Part shown: positions 51,962 through 61,509 of the stretch, one piece after another
Layout of the letters: every line of letters begins with the position of its first letter
Position numbering within the stretch: position 1 is the stretch's first letter
NCBI RefSeq assembly: GCF_000733755.1
Contig: NZ_JPOF01000001.1
Location: 1-64,000, forward strand
Length of the DNA: 64,000 nt
Reading direction: 5' to 3'
Origin: Lachnoclostridium phytofermentans
GTDB lineage: Bacteria > Bacillota > Clostridia > Lachnospirales > Lachnospiraceae
Notes under the pieces: model-generated
Seen by the model: the letters and a program-made list of their open reading frames with translations, nothing else
What the model was told of the DNA's origin: nothing
The model's database searches: none
Program-made: the position numbers and the translations under genes

Positions 51962-52146
51962 TAAATAACGAAAATTAGTGATAATAAATAGAAAGTGCCA
52001 ATGGATACACTAGAAGATTAAAGAAATTAATGCACGTAACCAATCAGTATTATAATTGGTATATGTAGTCATACAAAGAGGAATCTATGAAAAACAAACA
52101 TATAGATAGTGCTTAGAGAAAAGATAGCAATAAATTATCTTTATGG

Positions 52147-52189
52147 AAACAAAGGGGGTTGGATTTTAAATCCAATCCCCTTTGTTTTC
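52147..52189. terminator. Bidirectional terminator between RadC-like and AraC-type genes
   Basis: Long stem of AAACAAAGGGGGTTGGATT with its complement (one mismatch) and T tail; serves the plus-strand gene and the converging minus-strand regulator. Confidence 0.88.
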
Positions 52190-52210
52190 TTATGTTTCAT
52201 CTTTGATAGT

Positions 52211-54361
52211 CTAAACTTGCAATTTATTGGAGATCAGATTCATAAATGCATGTAAAATCAACGTTTCCACATCTGAAATATCATTAGTGAGTAATTTTAT
52301 ACCATAGTTAACTGTAAGCTTTACGGTGTTACCATTAATTAGAAAAGAATCTTGATGAAAGCTGTTCTTAATACTCATAGCAATACTATTAGCGCTAGCA
52401 TATTCGGTATCATATAAAGAAAGTACAAATAAGTTACCAGCATATCGTCCTGCCCAGTCGTTCGTATCGATCAAGGAAGAAGAGATATAACTAGCGAATT
52501 TCTTTATTATGAAGTCATAGGAGACATAATCGCTATAATGATCAAAGAATTGTAATTCATCAATAACAAATAATATTAGAAATAAAGATTTTCCTTTCAG
52601 GTTACTATGTCTCATATTAACTGGCAGATGATCATTTATGTATCTTCTATTATAAAGGCCTGTAAGTTCATCTTTTTCCTCTTGATGATTTTCATCAAAA
52701 GAGAGGGTAAGATTTTCTGAGCCCTCCGTCTTAATATTGATTGAAAGCTGTTTTGTTACATCTTTAAGTATTTCTACAATGTAGGTGTTTTTACCCACTG
52801 ATTTCGGAGTAGCTAGCACTAAAAATGTTTTTTGATCTTGGTGTTCAATTTTAAAGAATGTATCATTATGCAAATATGATTTCATAGAGATACAGTTCTG
52901 GCAAGACTCATTTCTATTCCAAAAATGATAACAAGTTTCCATAGGAATATCCACTTCATTTGTTTTTATTAGCATAGAAGTATGACTCATAGGATCAACG
53001 ATTCGTGCTGCATCAAACATGTGTGAGAATATGGATATCTTACTACTTATCTGCTCGACTACGTGGTAGAGATTTTTATTGAATCCAACGGAAGCTTCAT
53101 TGTGCTTTTGACTCATACTTCTTCTATATTCGGTTGGTGTAAGATCTGTATACTTTTTGAAAATAGCAGCAAAATGATTTTGATAGTTGAAGCCAACTCT
53201 TTGGGTCACATCGAGGATACTGATATTCATATTAAGAAGCAGAGGTTTACTCTTTTCAATTCGTACTTTATTCACAATATCAGGGAGACTTAAGTCCGTT
53301 TCTTTCTTTATCAAATTAGAAAGATAAAAAGTACTAAGATCTGTATGCTCCGATAACTTTTCTAAGGTAATCTTTTCATCATAGTGGGACTGAATATACT
53401 CCATTACTTGACGGACAGGCTTAGAGTAGATGGTATTCCGATTTGTCGCCACAACCTTAGTAAATTGTATCATAGCGTCTTTTAGCAGGGCTATGATACT
53501 ATGGATATTATCTATTGTTTCAATCTTTGAAATATAAGCATCCGAAATATCCATGATCTTTTCATAAGAGGCATTTGCTTCTATTGCAGCGTAACAACCC
53601 ATCGAACAAGCTTTGATAAAACTATTTTTTATGGATCGAATAATGTCTGAGTCATTTGACGGATTCATTACGATATCCCCTACATTTATTTTATTCATAG
53701 CACTTCGTAATCGATCTACATCACCACTTTTTATTATATCTATCACCTGCAAATAAGTAGAAAAAGGTGTGTATTTTGCAGAGGAGGTAATAATAATACT
53801 TTGCTTATTCTTTGACTTATGTGATAAAGCAGTGGCTTCTGATTTTTCCTCGTCACCTAATAAAAGCTGCTGAGGCATATTGTCAGGAAATGCTTTCGAA
53901 AGCTGATAAAGAACGGTCCCAATTGGTAATATATTAATGTAAGGTATTACTGGAATTTTATGAATAATATTCTCGAAAGCTTTTTTATCTGGAATGGGAA
54001 GTTCTGCGTGATTTATCATCTTATCGACATCATATTTATTAAGTTTTTTTAATAACACTGGTTCTGTTAGGAGGGCTCCAATGTAGGTATCCTCTTGAAT
54101 CAGAAAAACAATATTGCAGAGCAAATTGTATGGTAACACGTAGGTATAGAATGCAGAGTTATTTCCTGGGTGCTCTGAAAAACGCCTTGCTAAATAAGCA
54201 GTCACCTCACTAATTCCAAGAAAGGGATAATACGTGGTTAATTTTTCGGAAGCGCGGTACAGAATGAGATTAAGATCAGTATCAAAGAAAACTGCCTCAA
54301 TCCCAGTGGTTTTATAAAAAATATCTAATAATTGATGGATCTTTGTTTGCTGGCGCTTCAT
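52211..54361 (-). CDS. AraC-type regulator fused to a degenerate GGDEF domain
   Basis: A 716-residue protein, ATG 54361. Residues 1-150 are a PocR/GAF-like sensor region. Residues about 318-415 form the AraC double HTH (ITLEKLSEHTDLSTFYLSNL, and the second helix pair in VTQRVGFNYQNHFAAIFKKY, with the TPTEYRR end). A PAS-like part with CYHFWNRNESCQNC (possible metal site) is followed by a GGDEF fold (about 565-716) starting DELTGLYNRRYI. The active-site motif is WAGRYAGNLFVL, AGNLF instead of GGDEF, so no cyclase activity is expected; it may bind nucleotide as a sensor. Confidence 0.88.
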   Translation of the reverse strand: MKRQQTKIHQLLDIFYKTTGIEAVFFDTDLNLILYRASEKLTTYYPFLGISEVTAYLARRFSEHPGNNSAFYTYVLPYNLLCNIVFLIQEDTYIGALLTEPVLLKKLNKYDVDKMINHAELPIPDKKAFENIIHKIPVIPYINILPIGTVLYQLSKAFPDNMPQQLLLGDEEKSEATALSHKSKNKQSIIITSSAKYTPFSTYLQVIDIIKSGDVDRLRSAMNKINVGDIVMNPSNDSDIIRSIKNSFIKACSMGCYAAIEANASYEKIMDISDAYISKIETIDNIHSIIALLKDAMIQFTKVVATNRNTIYSKPVRQVMEYIQSHYDEKITLEKLSEHTDLSTFYLSNLIKKETDLSLPDIVNKVRIEKSKPLLLNMNISILDVTQRVGFNYQNHFAAIFKKYTDLTPTEYRRSMSQKHNEASVGFNKNLYHVVEQISSKISIFSHMFDAARIVDPMSHTSMLIKTNEVDIPMETCYHFWNRNESCQNCISMKSYLHNDTFFKIEHQDQKTFLVLATPKSVGKNTYIVEILKDVTKQLSINIKTEGSENLTLSFDENHQEEKDELTGLYNRRYINDHLPVNMRHSNLKGKSLFLILFVIDELQFFDHYSDYVSYDFIIKKFASYISSSLIDTNDWAGRYAGNLFVLSLYDTEYASANSIAMSIKNSFHQDSFLINGNTVKLTVNYGIKLLTNDISDVETLILHAFMNLISNKLQV

Positions 54362-54607
54362 AATGTTAAAACCACACTTTTCTAAATTTTTTTAAGTACT
54401 ACAATCTTAGCTTATACTAAAATATATAATAATAAGACAAAAAAAACAATGGGATAAGATGATTTTAACAGATTGCAACAATATTTTCTCTAGAATGGCA
54501 ATTTTTTATCAATGCCTTTGGCTACATTGATACATAATAGATTCATTAGGCAATTGAAAATCATGAGATAGTAAAGAGGATTTTTCCGATTTGATAAGGG
54601 GTAAGGT

Positions 54608-55558
54608 ATGAATTTTATTGGGAGTATTATTAAAGAATATCGTTGTATGATTAAGATGAGCAGAAAATCGCTTTCAGAAAATATTTGCTCAGAAAAGTAT
54701 ATTTACTTAATTGAGAAAGGGGAACGTACACCATCTGCTGATATGGTGAGATTATTTAGTGACCGAATGGGTGTGGACTTATTTGATCATTATCAATATC
54801 TTGATTGTATTGATCCAATCTCAGTACGTAAAACACTTAAGAATTTTGATATATGCCAAAGAAAATCGGATTTTAAAACTGCAAAGAACATAGTTGATAT
54901 GGTAATGGAACACCAAGATTTTAAGAATAAACCATGGCTATATGAGCTTGAAGCAAACAAAATTGGTTATATGGTTTTTGTAGAAAATAAGTATGAGGAA
55001 GCGATAATCTGTGCCAATCATGTACTTGAAGACATTGAAGCCAAATATTCAAGTAGTATTCACGTGGTAAATCTATATGTCTTACTGTCTACTTGTTATC
55101 AAATTATAGGTGATCTAAGGAAGGCTAAGTCTGCGACTTTAGCTGCCTATGATATTGTAAGTTCGAAATATAAAATAGAAAAGTATGATCATGACATTGT
55201 ATCAGTTAGATTAAACCTAGTTACATTATATTATTTAACGAAGGACTATGAAAAGGCAATTTTAGAAGGTATGGAGTTAATTGATTATCAAATTGAGCAT
55301 AACTCTTATGCAAGAATACACATTGCTTATTTTTTTCTTGCTTTTACTTATTACAAAAAAGAATCGTTTGAGGAAGCGTTTCTGTATTTTAATCAGGCTA
55401 TTAGTGTACTAATGGCATTTTATAACCCAATTGATGTGAAATACATAATGGCACAGGATGTATTTAAGGAAATGGATATAGATGAGAGGGTAAACCAAAA
55501 GTCAGTGAGAGAGTTTAAAATCAGATATGGGATAGGTAAAGATAGGAAGAAAAAATAA
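54608..55558 (+). CDS. XRE-TPR regulator (Rgg/PlcR-like)
   Basis: A 316-residue protein, ATG 54608 behind GGGTAAGG. HTH at residues 5-58 (GSIIKEYRCMIKMSRKSLSE, YIYLIEKGERTPSADMVRLF). The remaining 240 residues are helical TPR-like repeats (AIICANHVLEDIEAKYSSSI, YLTKDYEKAILEGMELIDYQ, YKKESFEEAFLYFNQAISVL). Proteins of this layout respond to short peptides in Bacillota quorum sensing. No adjacent peptide precursor is obvious. Divergent from the AraC-type gene. Confidence 0.85.
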   Translation: MNFIGSIIKEYRCMIKMSRKSLSENICSEKYIYLIEKGERTPSADMVRLFSDRMGVDLFDHYQYLDCIDPISVRKTLKNFDICQRKSDFKTAKNIVDMVMEHQDFKNKPWLYELEANKIGYMVFVENKYEEAIICANHVLEDIEAKYSSSIHVVNLYVLLSTCYQIIGDLRKAKSATLAAYDIVSSKYKIEKYDHDIVSVRLNLVTLYYLTKDYEKAILEGMELIDYQIEHNSYARIHIAYFFLAFTYYKKESFEEAFLYFNQAISVLMAFYNPIDVKYIMAQDVFKEMDIDERVNQKSVREFKIRYGIGKDRKKK

Positions 55559-55796
55559 TGTTTTAAAACCTACATTGGTAGAAATGGTAACAATTGTTCC
55601 GTGACGGAATCTATCTATTTATGATAATATAACACTTAAACTTACTAATCTATTATTTTAAAAAGGGAGATTATTTATTTTTGAACTTATATAAATAAAC
55701 AATGATCATCATATAGAAACAATATAGGTTAATTCGCTAGAATGTGCTTATATTAGTTATACTTAGATTACGCTGTTTTTAGGGAGATCCGTAGTT

Positions 55797-57602
55797 ATGA
55801 ATCAAAAACTTGGTAGAGTGAAACATCTTATTCATAAAAATAAAAGTAAACAGCACAGCCAATTAAAAAATCCTGTTTTCATTGCTATTATTCTATTGAT
55901 TTTTGTTGTTATAAGTATTCTTCAATTTCAAATTGATCATCAATTGCTAAGAGATGTCATGTTACAGAGTCAAGTGATTCTTGCAGTTTACTTTGTGATA
56001 AGTGAGATAAAGCATGGCTACTTCCTCTCTTTATTAATATCTTTTTTTAGTATTATCTTATCTTTCGTATATTTTAACTCCGGTGATAAGGAGCAGTTAT
56101 TTCATGCGATGATAACTTATGTGACTACAATCGTGATATCCAGTTTAATTAACATATATAGAGTAAAGTTAGTAAAAGCATTGGAAAGTACAATTAATCA
56201 TCATAAAAAAGCCACGGTATTAGTAAAAGAGTTAAGGAAAAAGAACAAGAAACTTGCAAAACTAAATAAGATCCTGAAAGAAAAAGAGAAACAATTAAGC
56301 CAGTTGGCATTTTATGATATTCTGACAGAGATACCAAATCGTAAAATGTTGATTAATCAGATGGATTTCTTAATCAATATACCAAAAAACTTTTCGGTAG
56401 TATTTATTGATCTTGATAATTTTAAGAAAATAAATGATACGATGGGTCATCAGATGGGAGACTCTTTATTAAAAGAAGTTACCTTACGAGTTCGCGATTA
56501 TATTCACTCTGAAGATATGTTAGGGCGATTAGGTGGAGATGAGTTTGCATTAATTATACAAAGAAATTTAGAGGATGAAGAAATACTTAATTATGTAGAA
56601 GAATTAAGGCAGCTACTGATGGAACCTTTTACACTAAAAAAGACCGAGATAAGTATTAGTGCGAGTTTTGGCGTTTCAGTTTATCCTAAGGATGGTAACA
56701 CATCTTCCGAGCTGTTAAAATTTTCTGATATTGCAATGTATCAAGCAAAAGATATGGGAAAAAACAGTGTAGAATTTTTTACGATTAGTATGAATGATGA
56801 AATAGTAAAGAATCTGGAGTATGAGTATCAATTAAAGAAGGCATTGGAAAATCAAGAATTTTATCTATTGTTCCAGCCACAGTACTGCGCAGTAACAAAA
56901 AGATTGCGTGGATTTGAAGCCTTGGTAAGATGGGATTCGCCAAAATACGGAATTGTTAATCCTAAAAATTTTATTCCACTTGCAGAGAAATTAGATTACA
57001 TCATTCCTCTTGGAGAGTGGATACTAAAAACTGCTTGTCAGACACTTCGTAACTTACAAGATACGCTGGAAGTGGCACCTATTATGTCAATCAATATATC
57101 GAAGAAGCAATTAAAGGATTCTTCTTTCTTTGATACAGTAACTAAGATTATTAGGGATACAGGGGTTAATCCTCAGTATTTAGAGTTTGATTTAGAGGAA
57201 ACAGCATTTCAGGCATTAAAGCCTTCTATTATTGAGGTAATACAAAAATTAAAAGACATCGGGATAAAGATTGCCATGGATAATTTCGGAACCGGAATAT
57301 CATCTTTATGTTGTCTTCAAAGTCTACCATTTAATACGGTAAAAATAGATAAGACATTGATTGATGTTATTTCAGAAAAGAGTGAAAAAAAAGAAATAAT
57401 TCGATCTTTTATTGCGTTAATGCACCAATTAGATTTAATGGTGGTAGCAGAAGGTGTTGAAACGGAAGAACAACTTGCATGTTTATGTGAGTCTTCTTGT
57501 GATACGATCCAAGGGTATATCTGGGGAAATCCAATGGAAGAAGGACAGATACTTCGGTTGGGTAAGCAATGGAAGTCATCCATGATGATAGAGCAAAAGT
57601 GA
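55797..57602 (+). CDS. Membrane GGDEF-EAL protein (c-di-GMP turnover)
   Basis: A 601-residue protein, ATG 55797. Three or four transmembrane helices (about 28-120), a coiled linker (130-165), then GGDEF (about 170-325, DILTEIPNRKML, RLGGDEFALI intact) and EAL (about 345-590, GFEALVRW, LEFDLEET, DNFGTGISSL, VAEGVET all present). Both active sites look complete, so it may make or degrade c-di-GMP under sensory control. The GTP inhibition site (RxxD) before GGDEF is not evident. Confidence 0.93.
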   Translation: MNQKLGRVKHLIHKNKSKQHSQLKNPVFIAIILLIFVVISILQFQIDHQLLRDVMLQSQVILAVYFVISEIKHGYFLSLLISFFSIILSFVYFNSGDKEQLFHAMITYVTTIVISSLINIYRVKLVKALESTINHHKKATVLVKELRKKNKKLAKLNKILKEKEKQLSQLAFYDILTEIPNRKMLINQMDFLINIPKNFSVVFIDLDNFKKINDTMGHQMGDSLLKEVTLRVRDYIHSEDMLGRLGGDEFALIIQRNLEDEEILNYVEELRQLLMEPFTLKKTEISISASFGVSVYPKDGNTSSELLKFSDIAMYQAKDMGKNSVEFFTISMNDEIVKNLEYEYQLKKALENQEFYLLFQPQYCAVTKRLRGFEALVRWDSPKYGIVNPKNFIPLAEKLDYIIPLGEWILKTACQTLRNLQDTLEVAPIMSINISKKQLKDSSFFDTVTKIIRDTGVNPQYLEFDLEETAFQALKPSIIEVIQKLKDIGIKIAMDNFGTGISSLCCLQSLPFNTVKIDKTLIDVISEKSEKKEIIRSFIALMHQLDLMVVAEGVETEEQLACLCESSCDTIQGYIWGNPMEEGQILRLGKQWKSSMMIEQK

Positions 57603-57680
57603 TTGTAATAGAAGAAGGAGAAATAATGATAGAGGTATTGTTTTATCACGGGTAGTTCCATGATTGACAATACGCTCTAT

Positions 57681-57727
57681 TTTTTAATAGATAGGAAATT
57701 GCAACGCAATATCCTATCTATTAAAAA
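57681..57727. terminator. 47-base palindromic bidirectional terminator
   Basis: TTTTTAATAGATAGGA (57681-57696) is matched exactly by 57712-57727, and ATTGC/GCAAT continues the stem inward. Lies between the converging GGDEF-EAL and cupin genes. Confidence 0.9.
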
Positions 57728-57783
57728 CTCTCCGGGGGATGCGCACTCACCCTATGGGTTCAGCGCGACAAAGTAGTTTTAAT

Positions 57784-58257
57784 CTATTCTCCCTCATAAT
57801 AATTTACTTTATCTGAAGTCTTAAAAAAAGTACTAGACTCATTATGAAGGATGATACCTACCTTATCAGAATCAGGATAATGTAGAATATCCGGGGAATT
57901 AGTAGTATCAAAATCTATGTACTTTAAAGTCTCGGATTCAGAAGTATTGATAATTTTATGCGCCCCATCTTCACAAGGAGGGCAAACGATAATATCTCCT
58001 TGTTGAATGCCTCGATCACCTTTTGCTGTCTTTACTATTCCGCGACCGCTTATAATATAGAATACTTCTGTATTTGATTTATGATAATGATATGGATAAT
58101 TTGCTTTTTTAGGAGGTATTTCATAGATAGCAATATAACATTGGTTAAAATCTTTTCGAGGGGTAATCTCATATTTTACATATTCATATTCTTCATGTTC
58201 TGCTTTACGTTTCCCTATCAAAATCTTTTCATTTACTATCAAAATATCATTGTTCAT
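57784..58257 (-). CDS. Cupin domain protein
   Basis: A 157-residue protein; ATG 58257 has GAGG upstream, GTG 58269 is an alternative. Cupin motif 1 is PYHYHKSNTEVFYIISGRG, with two His and a Glu as metal ligands; motif 2 is GDIIVCPPCEDGAHKI. Single-domain cupins bind metal and act in sugar metabolism, binding or oxidation; the substrate is unknown. Isolated single-gene unit. Confidence 0.88.
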   Translation of the reverse strand: MNNDILIVNEKILIGKRKAEHEEYEYVKYEITPRKDFNQCYIAIYEIPPKKANYPYHYHKSNTEVFYIISGRGIVKTAKGDRGIQQGDIIVCPPCEDGAHKIINTSESETLKYIDFDTTNSPDILHYPDSDKVGIILHNESSTFFKTSDKVNYYEGE

Positions 58258-58913
58258 TCCTAACCTCACTTCTGATGCATAGCACCTAATAATAACTTAT
58301 TATATCATTTGTGCTATAGTGACACTAGAAAAAGTAAGAATATTCAAACGAAATATTTTCATAGAAATAATAATTTAGTTTCACTATAATTGAATTAGGT
58401 AAAAAAGCTTGCAAGTAAGGTAAGGAAGGGATACCATAGTTAAACAAGAAGTTCAGTGGATGAAGCATTTTTTGGCTCGTATGTATTTATCGATTTTAAA
58501 TGTAAAACCTATATAGAGGAGCATACTGGTGGAGGATAGTGCGATAATAAAGGGATAGGAGAAGAGTTTAAACAATTAACATCTTGTGAGACAACTTATA
58601 AAAACTGTGGATAACGTTGAAAAAATATTACGTAACTGTGTATAATTAGGAAGGGTACTTAGGTGCTATGTAACATAAATAATTTATTCCACGTTCTAAA
58701 GTTTTTAAATAGCTATTAATATGGGTTAAAGCAAAATAGTTCTCAGGAACGATTTGTACATTAATTTATAGATGTGAAGGAGAATAGAAGAAATAACACA
58801 GGCAAATATTCTTTGGAGAATCGAAGAAAAATGAAAATATAAAAATCGAGAAATAAAAAATGAGAAATAAAATAATGAGATTAAAATAAATGAAACCGTG
58901 AATGGAGGATAGT
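58258..58913. other. Long AT-rich intergenic region
   Basis: About 650 bases without a convincing gene. It must hold the cupin promoter (minus strand, possible TATAAT at 58299-58304) and the promoter of the dCTP deaminase gene. The last 120 bases contain repeated GAAATAAAA-type tracts. A 25-codon frame near 58440-58515 has no ribosome site and looks like a remnant. Nothing else is visible. Confidence 0.5.
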
Positions 58914-59435
58914 ATGATTTTATCAGGAAAAGAAATAAAAAAGCACATTGAGAAAGAGATAATAATTGAACCTTTTGAGGAATCAAGGATTAATCCAAAT
59001 AGCTATAATCTTACCTTAGCGAATGAATTGTTAGTCTATGATAATGATGTTTTGGATATGAAGAAACTTAACGCAACATCTAACATTATCATACCGGAAG
59101 AAGGTTTAGTTTTAATGCCAAATAAGTTATACTTAGGGCGAACCAATGAATATACCAGTACCAATCATTATGTTCCGATGCTAGAGGGGCGCTCCTCAAC
59201 AGGACGGTTAGGTTTATTCATCCATGTCACTGCCGGATTTGGTGATATTGGTTTTGCTGGGTATTGGACTTTGGAGATATTTTGTGTGCAACCCGTAAAG
59301 ATATATCCGAATGTTGAGATCTGTCAAATCTATTATCATGATATTGATGGTGAGTATGATTTATACAAAAGTGGTAAATATCAAAATAATAAAGGTATTC
59401 AACCTAGTCTTATGTATCGTGATTTTGAAAAGTAG
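58914..59435 (+). CDS. dcd: dCTP deaminase
   Basis: A 173-residue protein; ATG 58914 seven bases after GGAGG, preferred over ATG 58902 that precedes the site. MILSGKEIKKHIE start, INPNSYNLTL, EGRSSTGRLGLFIHVTAGFG and GYWTLEIF carry the nucleotide-binding and catalytic residues of Dcd. It converts dCTP to dUTP (or to dUMP in bifunctional versions) for thymidylate synthesis. Length is normal. Confidence 0.95.
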   Translation: MILSGKEIKKHIEKEIIIEPFEESRINPNSYNLTLANELLVYDNDVLDMKKLNATSNIIIPEEGLVLMPNKLYLGRTNEYTSTNHYVPMLEGRSSTGRLGLFIHVTAGFGDIGFAGYWTLEIFCVQPVKIYPNVEICQIYYHDIDGEYDLYKSGKYQNNKGIQPSLMYRDFEK

Positions 59436-59505
59436 ACTGGCTTATCATTGGGTGCAAAGATAGTTTTTTACAAAAGAATTTATGATAGTAAGAATAGAGG
59501 TCGTT

Positions 59506-60189
59506 ATGGATAGAAAAATCAGTTTAAGTGAAATCTCCGATGGAAAATTATACGGATTAAATGATATGGTAAAGGCGGGTTGTAATGATTGTAAGGGCTG
59601 CTCTGCTTGTTGTAAGGGTATGGGAAACTCCATAATCCTAGACCCTTTCGATATCTTTCGGTTGACGACAAATCGAAGGGAAAGTTTTGAAGAACTGTTA
59701 CATGATAAAATTGAGCTTAATATGGTAGATGGTGTTATCCTTCCAAACCTTAAGATGGTTAGTGAGGTTCAAAGCTGTGCCTTTCTTAACGAGGAGGGAA
59801 GATGCAGCATTCACGCTTATCGTCCAGGAATCTGTAGAATATTCCCTCTTGGAAGATACTATGAAAATCATTCCTACCATTACATACTTCAAATTCATGA
59901 ATGTAAGAATAAGAACCGTTCCAAAGTAAAGGTAAGCAAGTGGATTGACACGAATGATGTCAAAAGAAATGAACAGTTTATCCTAGATTGGCATTACTTC
60001 TTAAAAAACTTGCAGGAACAAATAAAAAAATCTGTGGATAACAATTGGATCAGAAACATCAATTTGTATTTGTTAAATACCTTTTATCAAAAGCCTTATG
60101 TGAAAGAGCAAAATTTCTATCTACAATTTGAGGAACGGTTTGAACAAGTGAAGAGATATCTAGAAACTAATAAATCTTTTATAGAGTAA
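59506..60189 (+). CDS. YkgJ-family cysteine cluster protein
   Basis: A 227-residue protein, ATG 59506 after AGAGG. Cysteine motif CNDCKGCSACCKGMGNSI near residue 26, and a second set CAFLNEEGRCSIHAYRPGIC, define the YkgJ/UPF0153 family with a zinc or iron-sulfur cluster. The remaining helical part is variable. Function unknown in general; no operon partner is clear here. Confidence 0.92.
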   Translation: MDRKISLSEISDGKLYGLNDMVKAGCNDCKGCSACCKGMGNSIILDPFDIFRLTTNRRESFEELLHDKIELNMVDGVILPNLKMVSEVQSCAFLNEEGRCSIHAYRPGICRIFPLGRYYENHSYHYILQIHECKNKNRSKVKVSKWIDTNDVKRNEQFILDWHYFLKNLQEQIKKSVDNNWIRNINLYLLNTFYQKPYVKEQNFYLQFEERFEQVKRYLETNKSFIE

Positions 60190-60282
60190 ATGCATTGTGG
60201 ATGATATTCTCCTATACTATGGATGATTATTTCATTCTTTCTACCTATAATTGTTAACAATATTTTGAAAGGAGAATAAAGT

Positions 60283-61080
60283 ATGGATTTTGAAAGTTTA
60301 CGTAAAATACAAGAGGATTCTAAACGAGTGGATGCATTATATCAAATTATGGAGGAGAATTCTCGTTTAAATCGTTCCAAGGCAGCTAGAGTTGAGTTTT
60401 TTACAACAACGACCTATGTTGAAAAATTCTTAAAAGAGGGAGATCGTATTTTAGATCTTGGCGCTGGGGCTGGAGAGTACAGTCTATATTTTGCAAGAAA
60501 AGGCTATGAGGTAAGTTCCGTGGAACTTGCAAGTGCAAATATTGAAGCATTTCAAAAAAAGATAACGAAAGAGGATAAGATTCATTTAATTCATGGCAAT
60601 GCACTTGACTTAAGTTGCTTTGAAGACAATAGCTTTGATATTGTGCTGCTCTTTGGGCCACTCTATCACTTATCCAAGGAGGAAGATCGTCAAAGATGTA
60701 TTGCCGAAGCAAAGAGAGTACTAAAGCCAAGTGGTACTATATTCATTGCGTTCATCTTAAATGATATGGTTATCCTAACAGAGTTTTACTACCGGCCAGA
60801 GTTCTTTCTTGAAAACTCTTATGACCATGAAACCTTTAAGGTAGAGGATTTTCCATTTATCTTTTTTACGTTGGAGCAAACTCGTGAAATGCTACACAAT
60901 GCAGGAATACAGATTCTAACAGAAGTTGCGTCTGATGGAGTAAGCGAATTACTTGAGGATAAAATTAATGCAATGGATGATGAGAGTTATAAACAATACT
61001 TGAAATACCACCTGTATTGTTGTGAGAAACCGGAAATGTTAGGACGAAGTAACCATCTTCTAACGATTGGAAAGAAATAG
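60283..61080 (+). CDS. SAM-dependent methyltransferase (class I)
   Basis: A 265-residue protein, ATG 60283 behind AAAGGAG. Motif I ILDLGAGAGEYSLYFA near residue 64, motif post-I SVELASANIEAF, motif II NSFDIVLLFGPLYHL, motif III VLKPSGTIFIAFI. Methyltransf_11-type; the substrate cannot be read from the sequence, a small molecule being most likely. Single gene between YkgJ and the SdpR/SdpI pair. Confidence 0.93.
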   Translation: MDFESLRKIQEDSKRVDALYQIMEENSRLNRSKAARVEFFTTTTYVEKFLKEGDRILDLGAGAGEYSLYFARKGYEVSSVELASANIEAFQKKITKEDKIHLIHGNALDLSCFEDNSFDIVLLFGPLYHLSKEEDRQRCIAEAKRVLKPSGTIFIAFILNDMVILTEFYYRPEFFLENSYDHETFKVEDFPFIFFTLEQTREMLHNAGIQILTEVASDGVSELLEDKINAMDDESYKQYLKYHLYCCEKPEMLGRSNHLLTIGKK

Positions 61081-61175
61081 AGATGAAAAGTACGGATAGC
61101 ACTATAATTATTAATTCTTATGCGGAAGGACTGAGAGTTCCGATGAAGTGTTAATAGTAATGTCCTTTGAACTCC

Positions 61176-61226
61176 TTGACACAAATACCTTCTATGTGTA
61201 TTCTTAATTTAGATAGATATCTAAAT
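61176..61226 (+). promoter_or_regulatory. Promoter and palindromic operator of the sdpRI-like pair
   Basis: TTGACA (61176-61181), 17-base spacer, TATTCT (61199-61204), then the perfect palindrome ATTTAGATA-GA-TATCTAAAT (61207-61226), the expected site for the ArsR-type repressor encoded next. Confidence 0.85.
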
Positions 61227-61242
61227 ATAAGGAGTTGAGGAA

Positions 61243-61509
61243 TTGGGTTTTCAAGAAAGTTTTAAGGCTCTTTCAGACCCTACGAGAAGAGAAATTATTA
61301 ATATCTTAAAACATGGAAAATTAACCGCAGGAGAAATTGTAGAACTATTTGATATGACGGGAGCGACGATTTCTCATCATTTATCAATACTAAAGGCTGC
61401 AGGGCTTGTTACGGATGAAAAGAAGGGAAAGTATATTTATTATGAATTAAACTTATCCGTGGTAGAGGAAATTATGGCGTGGTTTGTAAGCCTTAAGGAG
61501 GAAAAGTAA
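61243..61509 (+). CDS. ArsR-family autorepressor (SdpR-like)
   Basis: An 88-residue protein, TTG 61243 with AAGGAG upstream. Winged helix LSDPTRREIINILKHGKLTA, then MTGATISHHLSILKAAGLV and KGKYIYYELN; no metal-binding cysteines, as in SdpR. SdpR represses its own operon and is released through the membrane protein SdpI. It shares one base with the next gene and sits behind a strong palindromic operator. Confidence 0.92.
   Translation: MGFQESFKALSDPTRREIINILKHGKLTAGEIVELFDMTGATISHHLSILKAAGLVTDEKKGKYIYYELNLSVVEEIMAWFVSLKEEK

Noticed and set aside
58726-58986. Hydrophobic Phe/Ser-rich frame on the minus strand
   Set aside because: It is the reverse of an A-rich repeated tract and the dCTP deaminase start; composition reflects base bias only.
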